The notes under the pieces are model-generated. The model had not been told where the DNA came from. It did not search any database and worked only from the letters and a program-made list of their open reading frames with translations. From NCBI GenBank assembly GCA_030606285.1, contig JAUWGS010000002.1, positions 189,612 through 253,611 of the forward strand: a stretch of DNA of 64,000 nucleotides, read 5' to 3'. The DNA comes from Planctomycetales bacterium. Lineage in GTDB: Bacteria > 4484-113. The position numbers and the translations under genes were made by a program. Shown here piece after piece: positions 27,833-37,118 of the stretch; positions within the stretch are counted from its first letter, which is position 1; each line of letters begins with the position of its first letter.

Positions 27833-28695
27833 GCACAGTTGCGCTGCTGATACTGCTGCTTGGCGTCATCGTTTACGGCGGCATCCGCCGCCTGCTGTTC
27901 GCGCGGGTTTTCCACATCACTCCGCCGAAACGCACCGTGCAAAAGCTCGTCGCGCTCTGGTTCGCGCAACTCGGCGGAGGGATTCTGCTGGCGCTCGTGA
28001 TGGTAACGCTCACGCTGCTGCTCCCGCTGCTTATGGGCGAGTACGTGATGGTCCCCGGGAGCGGGCCGGACGAAATAGCCGTTGCCGCAAGGTTGATGCA
28101 CTTTTATAGCCCAATGTCGCCAGCGGGTTTTCTGGGATACGTGACCTATTTTGCGTTCGGCGAGGAACTCCTCTTCCGGGGGATCCTGATGCTGCTTCTG
28201 GCGCTGATACTCGGCGGATTGGCGAAGGCGCTCGTCGGCGCCCAGGTCGTCCGCTCGCAGTTCTTCCTGATAATGCTGTGGCTCAACGCCATCGCAATTA
28301 GCGCGCTGGCTTTCTCGCTGCTCCACACTGACAACCCCAACATCGGCTCACTTGCGCTGACCAACATATTCATGGTCGGTGTCGTGCTGGGCTTCCTCGT
28401 GCTGTTCACGCGCGGGATTACGCTCGCGGTCGCGGCGCACATCGGCTGGAACGTGCTGCTGGAGCTAGTCAACCTTCCGGTGTCGGGCTTCAACTTCCCA
28501 ACGACCGGGCATCCGTTCAGCATCGCGCTGGTGCAGGACGGTATGCTCACCGGCGGCGAGTTCGGCCCCGAAGCGAGCATCTGCCTGACCGTCGTCCTGC
28601 TCATCATCATCGCCGCGTGCCTTTACACCCTCCCGCGCGTTTTGCGCGCGAATGTTGCCGCAGTGCCTGACACCACACCGGGTAGGCCGGGCTAA
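27829..28695 (+). CDS. CPBP (CAAX-type) intramembrane metalloprotease family protein, GTG start
   Basis: 4-nt overlap with the upstream gene. 'FGEELLFRGILMLL' EExxxR motif, 'FSLLHTDNPN', 'VAAHIGWN'. Confidence 0.82.
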   Translation: MSTVALLILLLGVIVYGGIRRLLFARVFHITPPKRTVQKLVALWFAQLGGGILLALVMVTLTLLLPLLMGEYVMVPGSGPDEIAVAARLMHFYSPMSPAGFLGYVTYFAFGEELLFRGILMLLLALILGGLAKALVGAQVVRSQFFLIMLWLNAIAISALAFSLLHTDNPNIGSLALTNIFMVGVVLGFLVLFTRGITLAVAAHIGWNVLLELVNLPVSGFNFPTTGHPFSIALVQDGMLTGGEFGPEASICLTVVLLIIIAACLYTLPRVLRANVAAVPDTTPGRPG

Positions 28696-28708
28696 CCAGC
28701 CCGGCTGT
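28676..28708. repeat. Dispersed palindrome, family C (gggtaggccgggctaaccagcccggct)
   Basis: Related copies at 48061 and 56392. Supplies the stop codon of the CPBP gene. Confidence 0.75.
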
Positions 28709-28724
28709 TTTGATGTTTCTTCCG

Positions 28725-28790
28725 GTAGTCCAGGGCTTTAGCCCTGGTCTTTTCGTCTGAAGAGCCAGCCCTAAAGGGCTAGACTACCGA
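28725..28790. repeat. Dispersed hairpin repeat, family B (gtagtccagggctttagccctggtctttt…gccagccctaaagggctagactacc)
   Basis: Near-identical copy at 52219..52282. Confidence 0.85.
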
Positions 28791-28800
28791 GTCTTTTCCT

Positions 28801-28862
28801 GTAGGGCGGGGTCTCCGCGCCCCGCCGTCTTCTCTGACGACTGACGGCTGGCGACTGATGGC
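28801..28862. repeat. Dispersed palindrome, family A (gtagggcggggtctccgcgccccgcc) followed by ctgacgactgacggct tract
   Basis: 26 nt identical to the reverse complement of 48361..48386. Confidence 0.85.
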
Positions 28863-28869
28863 TGAATCG

Positions 28870-29037
28870 CTACTTGCGCCCGCCCAGCAGTGCGGCGATG
28901 AGGATTCCAATTGGCCCGAGCAGGCATCCCAGCGCGCAGCCCAGGCATCCGTGCCCCTTGGTGTTTCCCACCAGCCAGCCGATAATCGCAAAAAGCAGCG
29001 AGCCGGTGATGATGAGGGGATACCAGCCGTAATCCAT
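28870..29037 (-). CDS. 55-aa small Gly/Cys-rich membrane protein (MDYGWYPLIITGSLLFAIIGWLVGNTKGHGCLGCALGCLLGPIGILIAALLGGRK)
   Basis: Below the ORF track size cutoff. ATG at 29037, TAG at 28870; two hydrophobic segments flanking 'HGCLGCALGC'. Confidence 0.7.
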   Translation of the reverse strand: MDYGWYPLIITGSLLFAIIGWLVGNTKGHGCLGCALGCLLGPIGILIAALLGGRK

Positions 29038-29049
29038 ACGCGCCGGATT

Positions 29050-29286
29050 CTAGCACAGCGCAATCAGCGCGTAGACCGCAATGGCAATCGCTGCACATAC
29101 AACCATGGCGCGGAAACAGCAGCCTATGCAGCCCGATATGCAACATCCCTCGGCATACGACCAAAGAAGCCTAATGAGTGCGGGATCGTCCTCCTGCCTT
29201 CGCGCTTGGTAGTAGAACGCAAATAGAATCGCTGCTAAAGCTAAGACACCCAAAGCGATAAAGACGTAGCTCACAGTAGCCACCAT
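29050..29286 (-). CDS. Small Cys-rich membrane protein
   Basis: Start chosen at MVATVSYVF. TM segment plus 'EGCCISGCIGCCFR'. Confidence 0.6.
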   Translation of the reverse strand: MVATVSYVFIALGVLALAAILFAFYYQARRQEDDPALIRLLWSYAEGCCISGCIGCCFRAMVVCAAIAIAVYALIALC

Positions 29287-29537
29287 AGTGGAAAAATTGC
29301 AGGAAGCTGTGCTGCCAACAGCGTAATAGAACAGCCTAGGCAGCAGGCACATCCATCCGGGAATAATACGTGTACGGTTCTCTTCAACACTTCGCTGAAC
29401 ACTCGCCAGACTTCCGCAAGACCGCGCCTGACTCGTCGGGTTTTAGGATCGTCCTCTTTCCCCAGCAGCAAGTAGCAGGCTCCCGCGAGTACGAGAATAA
29501 TGGCTATGGCTACCAGCATCTTCCAGGCTAACTCCAC
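29271..29537 (-). CDS. Small Cys-rich membrane protein
   Basis: MELAWKMLVAIAIILVLAGACYLLLG… 'DGCACCLGCSITLL'; overlaps the next gene by 16 nt. Confidence 0.6.
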   Translation of the reverse strand: MELAWKMLVAIAIILVLAGACYLLLGKEDDPKTRRVRRGLAEVWRVFSEVLKRTVHVLFPDGCACCLGCSITLLAAQLPAIFPLWWLL

Positions 29538-29566
29538 AAACGCTATTCTAGCACAGGGACGGCGCG

Positions 29567-31708
29567 TCAGTCGCCGGCGAGTCTTCCAGTTGCCGCGGTC
29601 ATATTGTCCACCCAGAAGGTCTGGTCAACCGGTGAACCGTCGCCTATCCAGGGCGCAATCAGGAACTGGTTGAAAGCCATGTCGGGATGCTGCCCCGTCC
29701 GGAACATAACGCCGGGGCAATTAATTATCAGTTCGCCATCGTACCAGTACCGCAGCAATCCGTCAGCCACGCCCTTTCCTTCGGAAATGGAATTTAGCTC
29801 GAAATACGCTTCAACGAAGTGCCAGTCGTTCTTGTAGTACGGGCCCATGCTGTCCAGAAAGTAGATGCTTCCGGCGCGCCATCCTTTCCCGTTTCTGTGG
29901 ACGTCTCCGGACCAGTAGCAGTCGCCAGGCCCGTAACCGTCGCTGTCGCCGTTGCAGCCGGCAACCGCGCGCAGCTCGGTGACATCCGTCAGATCCTCGC
30001 CGATGCGCGATTCATCAATGTTCATCGCATCTTGTATTGCTAGCAGCGGCTCTCCCTCGTTTTGCTCGATGTACGCGGTCAGATGGGTGTACGCGGGCCC
30101 GATCCAAATGTGATCCACGTTGGTCAGTATCTGAAACTCGTGCGGATGATAAGGCTTGTTTGAGCCTTCCCAATTCGCGCTGTATTTCACGTAGTAGCTC
30201 ACATAGATGGATTCGGTTTCCGCGAATATCATTCGCATCGCACCGCCCGATGTAGGCTTGGTAGCGCCCAGCGGGAAATGGAATTCCACCGACCTTGTGC
30301 TGCCAGGAACGTGTTCCTCCGTTGAGAGCTGCAGGCCGGTGTTGTCGTACCATCCCCGCGAAGTAAAGTACGTATCCTCAAACGGCTCCTCGAAGAGCAC
30401 TTCGCCACCGGCGGGATTCACCGTCAGCGTGAATTCGTAATCGTCCACATCCGCTGCGTTGGTCACGGTAAGCGATGCGTTGTACACGCCTGCGCCGTTC
30501 AGTGTGACCAAGGGGCTCGTTTCGCTGGACGTGTTTGGAGTCGCGCCGCCTCCGAAATCCCAGGCGTAAGTCAGTGGCTCCGAGCCGGTGACTGTTGCGG
30601 CGAACTGCACTTGCTGCGTCTCATAACCTTCGGTCGGCTCCACGCCGTCAATCACCGGCGGAGCCGGATTCACCATGAGCGTGAAGTTGTGCATGTCGTT
30701 GCCAAACGCGTTCGTGACCGCCAGCGACGCTTCGTAGTCGCCAGCAGCGCCCAGCGTTACCACCGGTTGGGAGCTGGCGGAACTGTTCGGCGCCGCGCCG
30801 CCCCCGAAATCCCAGGCATAAGTTACGGAAACCACGCTTTCCACTTCCGCGCTGAACTGAACGCTTTGCCCTTCCAGTCCTTCGGTGGGGCTCACCGAAA
30901 CAATCTCGGGTGGCTCACCAGCAACGGGCACAGCGTCCGATGCAATCCCCCGGCTGCCGTCACCGTCGTAAGGTCGCACGCGGTAGTAGGCGAATGCGAT
31001 TTCAGTGAGCGGCACCAAGAACTCCTTACGCCCGGTGCCGGAACCGCTGTCCACATCCACCTGCTGCACCAAGGTGAACGTACCGGTCGGGCTGTTGTCC
31101 CCCTCAATGCGGTATCCGGCGCAGTCTACGCCGAAGTTCATCGCCAGTGGCGTGATGTCGCCGATGTCAACGGTGTGGCTGCCGCTGCCGTCGACCACAG
31201 CGGCGATGCAATTCACGTCGGTTGGCTCGTAGCTCTCGCCGTAGTGCATCGCAATCGGCGTGATGTCGGAGATGCCGACCGTTCCGTTCTGGTCATAGTC
31301 TCCGAGGTTGCGATAGTGCCAGGTCAGGCTGATTGCGCCGCCGTCGATTAACACCGCCAGGTCGTTGACCTTGTTAACCTCGCTCGTTGGTGGAGTTGAG
31401 GCGGCCTTGCTCGCGCCCTTCGCTGCGAGCTGCTTTGCCAGCTCGTCTTTGAGTTCCGCAAACAGCGCTTCGTCAACATCCTCTGGCGCGTCCAGCGCAT
31501 CAAGCTCTGCCAGCGCTGTATCAACTGTCGTAGATGCGGAGGCTGAACCAGACAAGCTTACTGACGCCTGGCCCTCTAGCCCTGCGCTACAAGTGGTGAG
31601 TAGAAGTGAAAGTGCGATTACGGCGCATGTCACCGCGAATATCCGAACTGGGTTAGCGTTATTAATATCCTGCCCCCATAGAATCTTCTCCCAGAGAGAT
31701 TCTAACAC
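29567..31708 (-). CDS. Lipoprotein with two dockerin/EF-hand-like motifs, two PKD domains and a C-terminal lyase/lectin-like domain
   Basis: 'LLTTCSAG' lipobox. 'NLGDYDQNGTVGISDITPIAMHYG' and 'VDIGDITPLAMNFG'. PKD 'YAWDFGGGA…VTLGAAGDYEASLAVTNAFG'. Confidence 0.8.
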   Translation of the reverse strand: MLESLWEKILWGQDINNANPVRIFAVTCAVIALSLLLTTCSAGLEGQASVSLSGSASASTTVDTALAELDALDAPEDVDEALFAELKDELAKQLAAKGASKAASTPPTSEVNKVNDLAVLIDGGAISLTWHYRNLGDYDQNGTVGISDITPIAMHYGESYEPTDVNCIAAVVDGSGSHTVDIGDITPLAMNFGVDCAGYRIEGDNSPTGTFTLVQQVDVDSGSGTGRKEFLVPLTEIAFAYYRVRPYDGDGSRGIASDAVPVAGEPPEIVSVSPTEGLEGQSVQFSAEVESVVSVTYAWDFGGGAAPNSSASSQPVVTLGAAGDYEASLAVTNAFGNDMHNFTLMVNPAPPVIDGVEPTEGYETQQVQFAATVTGSEPLTYAWDFGGGATPNTSSETSPLVTLNGAGVYNASLTVTNAADVDDYEFTLTVNPAGGEVLFEEPFEDTYFTSRGWYDNTGLQLSTEEHVPGSTRSVEFHFPLGATKPTSGGAMRMIFAETESIYVSYYVKYSANWEGSNKPYHPHEFQILTNVDHIWIGPAYTHLTAYIEQNEGEPLLAIQDAMNIDESRIGEDLTDVTELRAVAGCNGDSDGYGPGDCYWSGDVHRNGKGWRAGSIYFLDSMGPYYKNDWHFVEAYFELNSISEGKGVADGLLRYWYDGELIINCPGVMFRTGQHPDMAFNQFLIAPWIGDGSPVDQTFWVDNMTAATGRLAGD

Positions 31709-32365
31709 TCACTCGCGCACGCTCTCCATGACCTTGCCCGCCGTCGTCACGAATGCAAAGCCGAACGCGAGGTTGAGCAGGCTTGCCAGGTGCATCTCCT
31801 CGTTAACGCTCCCCGTCGCGTCGGCGGGGAAGAACACGCGGTAGTCGCGGTAGTACGCGTCCCGCACGGTGGATTCGCAGCAAAGATTCGTCATAATGCC
31901 GCAGACGACAAGGTCTTCGACTCCCAGGCACCGCAGCACTGTCTCTAGATCGGTATTGTAGAACGCCGAATACCGGTGTTTGAGAACCACTTTCTCGCCT
32001 TCCAGCGGCGCAATGTCGGTGTGCACCTCGCTTTCGGGCGTCCCCTCAACGCACATCCCTTCCCACCACCAGCCCATAATGCCGACGTCCGAACCGTCGG
32101 GATGATGCACGTGCCGGGTGTAGATTACCGGCCGGCTGGCTTCGCGAAACGCGCCGATGAGCCGCTTCACATTCGGCAATACGGCCAGGCCGCCGCAGGT
32201 AAAAGTCGGCGAAGCGGGATCCAGAAAGTACTCCTGCATATCGATTACCAGCAGCGCTGCGCGGTCCTTGGTGAGCTGCATCCGGTGCACATTGACCGGC
32301 TCGATTTTCTTCAGCCATTCGCTAGTTTTTTGCGCAAGAGTGTCAGTGGTCACATACGGTTCCAT
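31709..32365 (-). CDS. Isochorismatase-family cysteine hydrolase
   Basis: 'AALLVIDMQEYFLDPASP', 'LKHRYSAFYNTDLETVLRCLGVEDLVVCGIMTNLCCESTVRDAYYRDYRVFFPADATGS'. Confidence 0.92.
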   Translation of the reverse strand: MEPYVTTDTLAQKTSEWLKKIEPVNVHRMQLTKDRAALLVIDMQEYFLDPASPTFTCGGLAVLPNVKRLIGAFREASRPVIYTRHVHHPDGSDVGIMGWWWEGMCVEGTPESEVHTDIAPLEGEKVVLKHRYSAFYNTDLETVLRCLGVEDLVVCGIMTNLCCESTVRDAYYRDYRVFFPADATGSVNEEMHLASLLNLAFGFAFVTTAGKVMESVRE

Positions 32366-32424
32366 GGGACGCCTCCGTTGCGTTGGTTCATTCCGGAGAT
32401 TGTACACGACCTGGGTCCTTCTCT

Positions 32425-32480
32425 GTAGGGCGGGGTTTCCGTCTTCGACCCTGAGGCTCAGACCCGAAGGGCGCCCCGCC
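32425..32480. repeat. Dispersed palindrome, family A variant (gtagggcggggtttcc…gcgccccgcc)
   Basis: Same outer arms as 28801..28826 with a longer loop. Confidence 0.7.
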
Positions 32481-32539
32481 TTCTTCTATAGGGATTTGCC
32501 CGCTTATAGCGGGGAAGCATTAGTCATTAGATAAGAAGG

Positions 32540-32770
32540 CTATTTGAGAAGCTCGTTGAGTTCATCCCAACCGATCTCTGCGTCCCGGAGTATGCTCGAA
32601 AGCACCTTGGGATGCAGCACCTTTGAGCCGTGCACCGGCACCGTTACCCTCCTTCCTTCCGCGTTTTTGAAGATGCGATGGCTGCCGCTCTGACGCGCCA
32701 GCGTGAAGCCCTTGCGTTCAATCACCCGAATAACATCCTCCGCGGTCAGCCTGGGCTTGCGAGGGGTCAT
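32540..32770 (-). CDS. hicA: HicA-family toxin
   Basis: 'TAEDVIRVIERKGFTLARQSGSHRIFKNAEGRRVTVPVHGSKVLHPKVLSSILRDAEI'. Confidence 0.88.
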   Translation of the reverse strand: MTPRKPRLTAEDVIRVIERKGFTLARQSGSHRIFKNAEGRRVTVPVHGSKVLHPKVLSSILRDAEIGWDELNELLK

Positions 32771-32991
32771 AGCTCCATCTCAACTGCGCTGAGCGTCAGG
32801 TATTCCAGGGAGGGGATCGTCTCGCCGTTTGCCAGGCGGTCTTCGACGTGGAGGCGGATGGCGTCTTTGAGGTTTTCCAGCGCTTCTTCGTGGGTCTCGC
32901 CCTGGGTGTAGCAGCCCTGAAGCTGCGGGCAGTAGGCGAAGAACCCATCCTCGTCTTTTTCGATGATTACCGAGAACCTGTGTGTGCTCAC
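32767..32991 (-). CDS. hicB: HicB-family antitoxin
   Basis: 'FSVIIEKDEDGFFAYCPQLQGCYTQGETHEEALENLKDAIRLHVEDRL'; 4-nt overlap with hicA. Confidence 0.9.
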   Translation of the reverse strand: MSTHRFSVIIEKDEDGFFAYCPQLQGCYTQGETHEEALENLKDAIRLHVEDRLANGETIPSLEYLTLSAVEMEL

Positions 32992-33043
32992 GTAAAGATT
33001 CTACCACAGGGATAGTATGCATTCCGTCTCCGCTATCTATCTA

Positions 33044-34846
33044 CTACCCCGCAATAATCCCCGCGCCCTCCGGTAGTGCTTCCTCTTCGGCTGTCTCGCC
33101 TTCTTCTCCTTCTTCCGGCACGGCTTTAGCCCGTTCGCGGTCTTCTTCGGTGGTGAAGATGAAGCTTTCGATGATGCCTGTAAACTCGAAGTGGTTCTTG
33201 TCCGTGTCGATTGTTGCCTCGTCGGCGTACAGGTACTCGTCGTCGCCCCTGAAATAGCCGACGGTTCCGGTGAGATACAGCATCTTGGTTTCGTCGTTGT
33301 AGACCAAATCGTCGGCCACCAGGCTCTCGTCGCCGCACACGATCTCTACGTCGCCCCACTGGTGCAGTATGCGGTCGTCATAGTTAAAGGTAAGGTTTTC
33401 GCTGGCGCTCGTGAGCTCGTTTTCCAGGATACGCTTTCCCTGCTCGTCCAGCTCGCCCTTGATGAACTCGCCTTCGCGCAGCCAGTCGCCGTTTTCCTGG
33501 TAGAAAACCACGTTGCCCGTGGCGGTCATCGTTTTCGTCCGGTCGTCGAAGATTATCTCGTCGGCGCTGAGTTCCTTGTCCTCCTGGGTGATGCGCGCGA
33601 GCGCGTCTTCCGATCCGCGCAGGATCATCACGTCGGTGTCCTCGCCCGTTTGCAGGTAGTCGGCTTCCAGCGTGGTTTCTTCCTCGGTGAGCGCTTCGGC
33701 GAGGTCAATATCCTTTTCTTCCACCAGCTTGTGCTCGAACACCCACTCGGTTTCCAGCAGCGTAACGAAAATGTTGCCCTTCATCTGGTAGGTCTTCTGC
33801 TCCGGGTTGTAGTTGAGGCGGTCCATCGTGGCGGTTACCTTCTCCTGCACCACCTTCACCTCGCCGATGGCGGACATCTCCTCGGTGTTCCAGTTGTAGG
33901 TGAGCACGTTGCTGTAGACCTCGGTGGGCTCGTTTTTAAAGATATTGATGACGCGGTCACGCTTGGGCAGCGACGTGTCGGTGGGATCTTTGCCCCGTGT
34001 CTTTTTATTGAAGCGCACGAAGGTCTTGGCGACGAAGGACTTCTCCTTGAACTGGATGGTCAGGTTCTCGCAGGTCAGGTTGTACTTGGGCTCGACGAGC
34101 CGCACGGACTCCATGAGCCTCACCGTCTCGGCGTTCTGGTCGATCTGCCCGGAGTCGGCGCTTGCACTGATGTCCTTGTAGTACAGGCTCAGCTTGCCCC
34201 GGATGTCGTACTTCTTGCGCTCGGTGCTTCCGGAAACGCGGCCCCGGTTGACGACCACGCGCGCATAATCGTCGCTGAGTCCACTGGACTTCACGCGCAG
34301 CGCCAGGCTCACCGCTTCCTCGGTCGTGAGCAACCGCTCCTCTTCCGCCTCCTCAACTGCAGGAGGTTCCTCCGGCTCGGTAGGCGGCATTTCCGCCGGC
34401 GGGCGTTCGGGCTTGGCGGGAGGCACTGCTGCGGGTTCCGGCTCGGGCTCGGCGGGTACCGGCTCTTCCGGCGGCACCTCGCCGAACAGTGCCGCCAGCA
34501 CGCGTTCCCATTCCGCCTGCGTAATCAGCGGCCGGTGATACTCCTTCACCGGGAAGATGACCTGCGGCTCGATGACTATCCGCAGCGGCTCTTCTTCTTC
34601 TTTGCCCATCGGCGCAGGCTCGATCAGGCGTTCCGGCGGGATGTCGGCCCTCGACTTAATGCGCGGCTCAACTTGCGCTTCGCCGGCTTCGGTTGCCGAT
34701 TCGTCGGCCTGCTCCGCATCCGCAGCCGACGCATTGACCTCAACATCGTCTCCCTCCGACATCGCCGGACGCGCAGTCCACAGGCACAGCACAGCTACCA
34801 CGACAAGCGCGAGTAGTGCCAGCCGCATTGCAGTGCGCGCGCTCAT
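33044..34846 (-). CDS. LptA/OstA-like LPS transport protein, extended, with Pro/Glu-rich linker
   Basis: Repeated OstA-type units ('LSADEIIFDDRTKTMTATGNVVFYQENGDW', 'LVADDLVYNDETKMLYLTGTVGYFRGDDEYLYADEATIDTDKNHFEFTG'). Confidence 0.75.
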   Translation of the reverse strand: MSARTAMRLALLALVVVAVLCLWTARPAMSEGDDVEVNASAADAEQADESATEAGEAQVEPRIKSRADIPPERLIEPAPMGKEEEEPLRIVIEPQVIFPVKEYHRPLITQAEWERVLAALFGEVPPEEPVPAEPEPEPAAVPPAKPERPPAEMPPTEPEEPPAVEEAEEERLLTTEEAVSLALRVKSSGLSDDYARVVVNRGRVSGSTERKKYDIRGKLSLYYKDISASADSGQIDQNAETVRLMESVRLVEPKYNLTCENLTIQFKEKSFVAKTFVRFNKKTRGKDPTDTSLPKRDRVINIFKNEPTEVYSNVLTYNWNTEEMSAIGEVKVVQEKVTATMDRLNYNPEQKTYQMKGNIFVTLLETEWVFEHKLVEEKDIDLAEALTEEETTLEADYLQTGEDTDVMILRGSEDALARITQEDKELSADEIIFDDRTKTMTATGNVVFYQENGDWLREGEFIKGELDEQGKRILENELTSASENLTFNYDDRILHQWGDVEIVCGDESLVADDLVYNDETKMLYLTGTVGYFRGDDEYLYADEATIDTDKNHFEFTGIIESFIFTTEEDRERAKAVPEEGEEGETAEEEALPEGAGIIAG

Positions 34847-36570
34847 CGTCCGACCACTACCGCCTGGCCTTCACTTTCGTCCGGAGGTGCGGATTCCTCG
34901 GCTTCGGGCGTTTCCATTTCCGCCGGCACCGGTTCTTCCTCTTCCTCCGCTTCGGATTTCTTTTTGCCTTCGATGCGCGACAGTGCGCGGTCAACGTCAT
35001 CGCGGTACTTGTCGGGAATCTTTATAGTCGCAGTGCTCGCGCCGTTGACCTCGATATCCTCGGTTTCGGAGAAATAGATTATCTGCTGGCCGTAGAACTC
35101 CTGGCCTTCTTTATCCACGAAATGCGCGTTGCCGTTGGCGATGAACTTCTTGTCCCCGTCGGTGTAGAGTATCTCGTCGGCGCGAATCGTGCGGTTCTCC
35201 TGCCGCGTGACAACGCCGCCCGAGGCGTGGAAGTCGTTTCGGTTGAGGAACACCACCATCCGGTCGGCGGAGATGTCCGACTGCTCGCGGAACATCTTCT
35301 TCAGCTCCTCTTCCTTCACCTCTTCGAGCAGTTCTTCTTCGAACATCCATTCGCCGCTCTTCTGCCACATCTGTATGCCGCCTTCGATGAACATCGCGCG
35401 CTGCGTGCCGGGCACGCCGGTTTCCCGGTACTTCCCGAAGTAGGTAATCTCGTGGGCCTTCGCCATCCGCTCGTTTTGCACTATAGTCGTTGGCGCGTAA
35501 GTGCGGACGTAATCCTCGCCCCAGTAGTACTCCACGTCGTCGGTGGTGAACCAGGTGCGCTCGCGCCGCATCACCCGCAGCGCCTTGTCCTCGTCGGGAT
35601 CCTCCTTGCTCGGCAGGATCTTACCCTCGATATCGCCCTTGGCGCGCGCCCATTTCTCGTCAATATGGACTTCCAGGTGGTTGGCGAAGATCTCGACCTC
35701 CTTCTTCTTGAAGAACAGCTGCGACGGTTCGGGCTGGTAGTCCTCGATCTTGACTTCTTCGCCGAGCGGCGACATCACGCGGAATGCTTTGGGGTATAAG
35801 CGCGAGGTAGCGAGCATGACCTGCTTCTTGCGGTCGTAGAGGAGCTTCTCGGCGACAATCGTGACGTTCTTGAATTCCTTCAGGTCAACGTCCTCGCGCG
35901 TGAGCTCGTGCTTTTCGATGAGCGTCATATCCTTCATCTCGCTCACCCAGACGAAGACGTGGCCAACGGCTTCCAGGTGGTCCAGCTTCTTATCCGACTG
36001 CATGTAATCGGACTTGATGTAGTTGCCCTCGTCGGTCACCAGCTTCGCGCCTTCGGGGAAGATGAAGCGCTGGTAGTAGTCCAGCCAGACGACGCGCGAA
36101 GTGAGCACGTCCACGTCGTCCACGGTGCGCATCTCGATGCCTTCCATCAGCTCCATATTGCGCGTGTCGCGGTTGTACTCCAGCCGGCCCACGGACGCGC
36201 TCAGGCTCTCCTCGCCCTCGTCGTAGAACGTCGCGGTGGTTTTAAGGAAGGTGACGATGTTGCGCGTCTCGTCAATGGAGACGGATTCCGCGCCGATCTC
36301 CCAGACCTTCTCGCCCTTCACGTTGAAGCCCTTCATCTTGGGCGTTTCAAGTTGGAGGGTGTAGCGCTCGGCACGCTGGCGCTCCAGGATGCGCTTCACT
36401 TCGAGGTTGCTCATCACGAATACGTAGCGCACGAGGATGCCCGATAGCACGATGGCCAGGATAATGAGCGCAAGCCGCAGGCGTTCCATCCTGCGTTCCC
36501 GCAGCGCATAGCGCTCGCGCTCCTTAAAGTCGTTTGGCAGCCTCACACGTTCGCCCGCCCGATTATACAC
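34843..36570 (-). CDS. LptC/OstA-like LPS transport protein, single N-terminal TM, extended
   Basis: 'LRLALIILAIVLSGILVRYVF…KMKGFNVKGEKVWEIGAESVSIDETRNIVTFLKTTATFYDEGEESLSASVGRLEYNRDTRNMELMEGIEM'. 4-nt overlap with the LptA-like gene. Confidence 0.72.
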   Translation of the reverse strand: MYNRAGERVRLPNDFKERERYALRERRMERLRLALIILAIVLSGILVRYVFVMSNLEVKRILERQRAERYTLQLETPKMKGFNVKGEKVWEIGAESVSIDETRNIVTFLKTTATFYDEGEESLSASVGRLEYNRDTRNMELMEGIEMRTVDDVDVLTSRVVWLDYYQRFIFPEGAKLVTDEGNYIKSDYMQSDKKLDHLEAVGHVFVWVSEMKDMTLIEKHELTREDVDLKEFKNVTIVAEKLLYDRKKQVMLATSRLYPKAFRVMSPLGEEVKIEDYQPEPSQLFFKKKEVEIFANHLEVHIDEKWARAKGDIEGKILPSKEDPDEDKALRVMRRERTWFTTDDVEYYWGEDYVRTYAPTTIVQNERMAKAHEITYFGKYRETGVPGTQRAMFIEGGIQMWQKSGEWMFEEELLEEVKEEELKKMFREQSDISADRMVVFLNRNDFHASGGVVTRQENRTIRADEILYTDGDKKFIANGNAHFVDKEGQEFYGQQIIYFSETEDIEVNGASTATIKIPDKYRDDVDRALSRIEGKKKSEAEEEEEPVPAEMETPEAEESAPPDESEGQAVVVGR

Positions 36571-36650
36571 TGGATTCCGCCGGTGGAATCCCGCCTCGCA
36601 CCTAATCAGACGGCGAAATCCCCCACATTGTTGGAATGGGCCTTATCTTC

Positions 36651-36750
36651 TGTAGGGGCACGGCGCGCCGTGCCCTCCCCAATGGGTGCGGACGCCTATC
36701 CAGGCGTCCGACCTTAAGGTGTGTCGGCTAGATAGCCGACGCCACCCGGA
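36651..36750. repeat. Cluster of intergenic palindromes (tgtaggggcacggcgcgccgtgcccT; gcggacgcctatccaggcgtccg; gtcggctagatagccgac)
   Basis: Three consecutive inverted repeats in non-coding DNA. Confidence 0.8.
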
Positions 36751-36898
36751 ATCTTCCCCCTACTACCTCCTACTTCCTACGTCCTACTCGCCTCTTCCCT
36801 CGCTACCCGCTACACGCTACTCGCTACTCCTCTTCCCGCTTGACATCCCCCGCCCCCGGCTGTAACCTAGTTGCAGACTAGTTCCGGGAGGGGGAACC

Positions 36899-37105
36899 AT
36901 GCATAAGAAACTTCTGGTCGTAGTTATCAGCATCGCTGCGCTTTCGCTCGCCGCTTGCGGCGGGGGCTACAACCATAGGATAGCTCCGCCTATCCAAGCT
37001 GCGGAATCCATTATCAGCAAGCCAACCTTCCCGTGCGCTGCGGCGGAATATATCTTCGCTCTTGTCGGTCAAATGAATAAGCGGTGCGCGTACGGATTGA
37101 CATAG
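36899..37105 (+). CDS. Small predicted lipoprotein
   Basis: MHKKLLVVVISIAALSLAACGGGYNHRIAPP; lipobox LAAC. Confidence 0.6.
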   Translation: MHKKLLVVVISIAALSLAACGGGYNHRIAPPIQAAESIISKPTFPCAAAEYIFALVGQMNKRCAYGLT

Positions 37106-37118
37106 TCGAGGAACTACT

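Noticed and set aside
33191-34816. 541-aa plus-strand ORF
   Set aside because: Antisense to the LptA-like gene, no recognisable domains, shadow-frame composition.
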